Below are positions 61,550 through 64,000 of a stretch of DNA of 64,000 nt, piece by piece; position 1 is the stretch's first letter; each line of letters starts with the position of its first letter. Below the pieces are notes generated by a model, which was given only the letters and a program-made list of their open reading frames with translations, did no database searches and had not been told where the DNA came from. A program made the translations under genes and the position numbers. This stretch comes from Pseudonocardia parietis (GTDB lineage: Bacteria > Actinomycetota > Actinomycetes > Mycobacteriales > Pseudonocardiaceae): assembly GCF_017876315.1 (NCBI RefSeq), contig NZ_JAGINU010000001.1, positions 5,580,001 through 5,644,000 on the forward strand, read 5' to 3'.

Positions 61550-62667
61550 GACGACGCGGACTCTACCGGCGCCTGCCCGACCCGACCCGGTTCCCAGCAC
61601 GTACACGAGGCCGTCCTCGGCGGACGTCTGCAGACGAAACCCTTCCCCGGCACATGGCACCGGGCTCGGCGACCGGCGTGAGCACGGTCGGCAGGCCGGC
61701 CCGGACGTTCCGGCGGCGCGTTCCGCGGAACGCGCGCGCCGTACCCAGCAACGAGCCCGGCGGCGCGCGGACACCCCACCCCTACTCCCGACCTGCCCCG
61801 GTTTCCACAGACCGCACCTGATGTCTCGTGGCCCGATCCGCGTTCCGCGGAACGCACGCACCGGCCACGCCACGGGCCCGGGCACCACAAGGGAGCCCAC
61901 CTCGCCATCTGACCGACCGACGTTCCGCGGAACGCACCCAGCCCCTCGGAGCCTCTCCCGACGACCAGCCCACCCGGCCTGGGTGCCGTGGACCGGACAC
62001 ACCGGCCGAACAACTCGGGCACCGCGAGGGCACCCCGCTCATGACCACGCTGCGTTCCGCGGAACGCGCCCAGTTTCGACCATGCCGCGTTCCGCGGAAC
62101 GGACACACCGAGCCCTGACCGACCGAGAAAGGCGCGACTGCCGGCCGCATCGCGGCACCCGATCGGCCCCGGTGCCCCGCCCGTCTGCGTTCCGCGGAAC
62201 GCATCCCGGACACGTGCAACGGCCTCCCGACCGGCCGATGCCTGGCGACCCATCTGCCTCCACCTCGTGGTCGTTCCGCGGAACGCGGGTCGATGCCTCC
62301 GGCGGCGCCGCGCTCGCCCCGGCTACACACACTCAGGGAGCCTGAGTTCACCGGGCCCGCGGACGTGCCCCGGCCGCTGCTGCAACCGGCTGCGCCGCGC
62401 GTCGCTCCCGTCGAACACGGCAGCCCTGCGTTGTTCGCTCAGCTGATGCAGCCGCCGGCTGACCGAGCGCCCTCATGTCGGAGCGAACGCACGACACGAC
62501 ATCGGGTCTGATCGATCGGCCGGCCGGATTTCCGGTCGCACGGCACAGCCTGGTCTGTGATGCCTCGCGAGGACGTACTTCGCCGGGGAACTGATCGAGA
62601 GACGCTCTCATTCGCCTGGAGAGCGCCGACCGGGAACCCGCGACCGGCCTGCCGACGTTGTCACGGC
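61550..62667. other. Non-coding region holding the palindrome array
   Basis: 1.1 kb between the DraG-like gene and the DUF4177 gene. Open frames on both strands are artefacts of the repeated palindrome, translating repeatedly to FRGT, PRNA or SAER motifs. Apart from the array and a short promoter segment before 62668, nothing was recognised. Confidence 0.7.
61718..62285. repeat. Seven interspersed copies of a 14-16 bp palindrome
   Basis: CGTTCCGCGGAACG, mostly extended to GCGTTCCGCGGAACGC, occurs at 61718, 61840, 61920, 62052, 62087, 62187 and 62271. Centre-to-centre distances are about 122, 80, 132, 35, 100 and 84 bp. The sequences between copies are unrelated to each other. Confidence 0.95.
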
Positions 62668-62865
62668 ATGTACGAGTACAAGGTGGTCGAGCTCCGCGAG
62701 GGGCTCATCGGCGGCAAGATGTCCGGCGACAAGCTGGAGCGGATCCTCAACGACCATGCCGGCAAGGGCTGGCAGCTGAAGTCGATCACCTCGACCGAGG
62801 TGAAGGGCCGGGTCGGGCCCGGCGGCGTCGACGGCATCTTGGTGACCTTCGAACGGCAGCGCTAG
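62668..62865 (+). CDS. DUF4177 domain protein
   Basis: 65 aa: MYEYKVVELREGLIGGKMSG, a Lys-Gly-Trp turn (HAGKGWQLKSITS) and a final ILVTFER strand match DUF4177. Function unknown. It follows the palindrome array and converges on the YdjM-like gene. Confidence 0.75.
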   Translation: MYEYKVVELREGLIGGKMSGDKLERILNDHAGKGWQLKSITSTEVKGRVGPGGVDGILVTFERQR

Positions 62866-62874
62866 CGAGGCTCC

Positions 62875-63411
62875 TCACCACGCCCAGCTCCCCGTCACCA
62901 GCGCGACGCCGGTGAGGGTGAGCAGCCCGACGACGATGTGCTCGCCCGGTCCGCCGGTCCGGAAACGCAGGAAGTCCGGCCAGCGGATCCAGGCCAGCGG
63001 CCAGAACGCGAACCGGTTCCCGGCCGAGGTCAGCTCGTCGCCGATCGCCCCGATCCAGCACCCGGCGCCCGCGGCGACACCCGTCCAGACCGCGGTGTCG
63101 CCGGGCACCAGGAACCCGGTCCCCCACCAGGCGAGCAGCCCGACCAGCGCCGCGAACGGCGGTGAGTGGGACAGGCCGCGGTGCGAGATCCCGGTGAGCC
63201 GTTTCGACAGCCACCGGATCACCCGGCACAGCAGCCAGGTGATCGGCCCCAACGCCCGGGTCGCGGTGCTGGACGGGTGGTCGAGGTCCGGCGCGAACGC
63301 CGCCAGTGCGCACACCACCACGACGACCGGGACCAGGATCGGCGGCGGTGGGACGACCGTGCAGACGGCCAGTCCCAGCACCGCCCCCGACAGCGCGTGG
63401 GTACGGCCCAT
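62875..63411 (-). CDS. YdjM-like membrane-bound metal-dependent hydrolase
   Basis: 178 aa; MGRTHALSGAVLGLAVC, then APDLDHPSSTATR and GISHRGLSHSP give the His/Asp pattern of the LexA-binding, membrane-associated hydrolase family, with about four membrane segments. Start ATG 63411 (GTG 63414 adjacent). Confidence 0.8.
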   Translation of the reverse strand: MGRTHALSGAVLGLAVCTVVPPPPILVPVVVVVCALAAFAPDLDHPSSTATRALGPITWLLCRVIRWLSKRLTGISHRGLSHSPPFAALVGLLAWWGTGFLVPGDTAVWTGVAAGAGCWIGAIGDELTSAGNRFAFWPLAWIRWPDFLRFRTGGPGEHIVVGLLTLTGVALVTGSWAW

Positions 63412-63610
63412 CACCTCGTCATCACGGCGGCGGCACTCCCGGGGTCGGCGGACGGGTCACGGCGCGCGCGACCGGTCCCGGCCAGGGACGGCGGCCGGGC
63501 GGGCCGATACCCACCCTACGTAACCGTCACGGACGGTGACCGTCGCGACACGCGGGTGTCCTCCGCGGACCCGGATGATTCGGCCCGGGCACGCGAGGTA
63601 CCCCGAGGGC

Positions 63611-63949
63611 ATGACCGACGATCTGCCGATTCCCGACTACGACCAACTACCGGAGAACTCGATCGCCCACCGGGTGCGCACGCTCGACGCCGACGGGGTG
63701 GCACGCCTGCTGGAGCACGAACGCGGGCATGCGAACCGCGTCCAGGTCGTGCAGCTGCTCGAACGCCGGCTCGACGACCTGCGCTCCGGAGCCGCGGAGC
63801 CGACCGGCGGCGACCCTGCCGGTGCCCAGCCCGAGGTTCCGTCCACACCGGACCGCGGTTCGCCCGTCGAGGACAGCGACAAGCAGGCGAACAACCAGCC
63901 GCTGCGCCACGGCGTCGCGGGACAGACCCCGAACCGCCCGATCCGCTGA
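63611..63949 (+). CDS. Conserved small actinobacterial protein (DUF8129-like)
   Basis: 112 aa. The N-terminal half (IPDYDQLPENSIAHRVRTLD; LLEHERGHANRVQVVQLLERR) is the short helical domain often found at the C-terminus of lipid-droplet-associated actinobacterial proteins. The C-terminal half is Pro/Gly-rich and looks disordered. Function unknown. Confidence 0.65.
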   Translation: MTDDLPIPDYDQLPENSIAHRVRTLDADGVARLLEHERGHANRVQVVQLLERRLDDLRSGAAEPTGGDPAGAQPEVPSTPDRGSPVEDSDKQANNQPLRHGVAGQTPNRPIR

Positions 63950-63976
63950 GCCGGCACCGCGTACCGAGGAGGACCG

Positions 63977-64000
63977 ATGACCTTCCGCGACGACCTTCGT
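63977..64000 (+). CDS. Start of a gene cut by the window end
   Basis: An ATG at 63977 is preceded by GAGGAGG at good spacing and opens a frame (MTFRDDLR) that runs off the end. Too short to identify. Confidence 0.5.

Noticed and set aside
61718..62285. CRISPR array
   Set aside because: Repeat units are only 14-16 bp perfect palindromes, spacers vary from about 20 to 118 bp, and no cas genes are present.
56747..62285. Link between the IS1634-type terminal repeat (CTGCGTTCCGCAGC) and the palindrome array
   Set aside because: They share only the 8-bp GCGTTCCG; the array unit is a different, perfect palindrome without IS flanks or target duplications.
61354..62351. Several minus-strand frames of 180-300 aa in the palindrome region
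   Set aside because: They only repeat FRGT, PRNA and SAER tracts created by the palindrome read in different frames; no start signals or family match.

Overview
The window is high-GC DNA with actinobacterial features: GTG and TTG starts, ATGA/GTGA gene overlaps, several apparently leaderless genes, TetR, LysR and LLM-flavin families, and GC-rich hairpin terminators. A Pseudonocardia- or Amycolatopsis-like member of the Pseudonocardiales is my best guess, from family resemblance only. The centre of the window is a methylotrophy island.

Layout. (1) 1-9.5 kb: two convergent catabolic operons with alpha/beta hydrolase, MBL hydrolase, two CocE-type hydrolases, SDR, enoyl-CoA hydratase and acyl-CoA synthetase, plus a divergent TetR regulator. 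(2) 9.5-11.3 kb: a Cys-rich winged-helix regulator divergent from a DoxX-like protein, then a degraded tyrosine integrase. (3) 11.9-40 kb: C1 metabolism. It holds LysR, class I aldolase, a GlpX-like protein with a damaged metal site, M19 dipeptidase, pqqCDE, hexulose-6-phosphate synthase (HPS) copy 1, a cation exchanger, a TetR/NTF2-like pair, and the operon HPS2-tkt-hxlB-glpX-pfk with rpe divergent from it. Two GAF-LytTR regulators, a 65-aa Cys-rich protein, a cupredoxin-like gene plus PQQ methanol dehydrogenase operon, katG, a 24-codon pqqA, rpiB and zwf follow. (4) 40-54.6 kb: a broken edd gene, IS debris, ChrB-like protein, a possible biosynthetic operon (degenerate AroD-AroE fusion, acyl-CoA dehydrogenase-like protein, MFS exporter), a siderophore-type ABC importer, a decayed conjugative relaxase and tRNA-Met. 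(5) 54.6-64 kb: LLM oxidoreductase, a DUF2075 helicase split by one IS nested inside another, an ADP-ribosylglycohydrolase-like protein, a seven-copy palindrome array and small conserved genes.

How the parts work together. PQQ (pqqA, C, D, E here; pqqB not seen) would supply the cofactor for a methanol dehydrogenase whose Asp-Tyr-Asp motif predicts lanthanide use. The formaldehyde produced would be fixed by HPS and isomerised by HxlB. Sugar rearrangement would use Pfk, aldolase, GlpX, Tkt, Rpe and RpiB: a ribulose monophosphate cycle. Zwf could start dissimilation, but the adjoining edd is broken. The dehydrogenase and its cupredoxin-like neighbour both lack a visible signal peptide and no cytochrome c gene is present, so location and electron acceptor are open questions. 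The integrase remnant on one side and the relaxase remnant abutting the 3' end of a tRNA on the other suggest the island arrived by integration.
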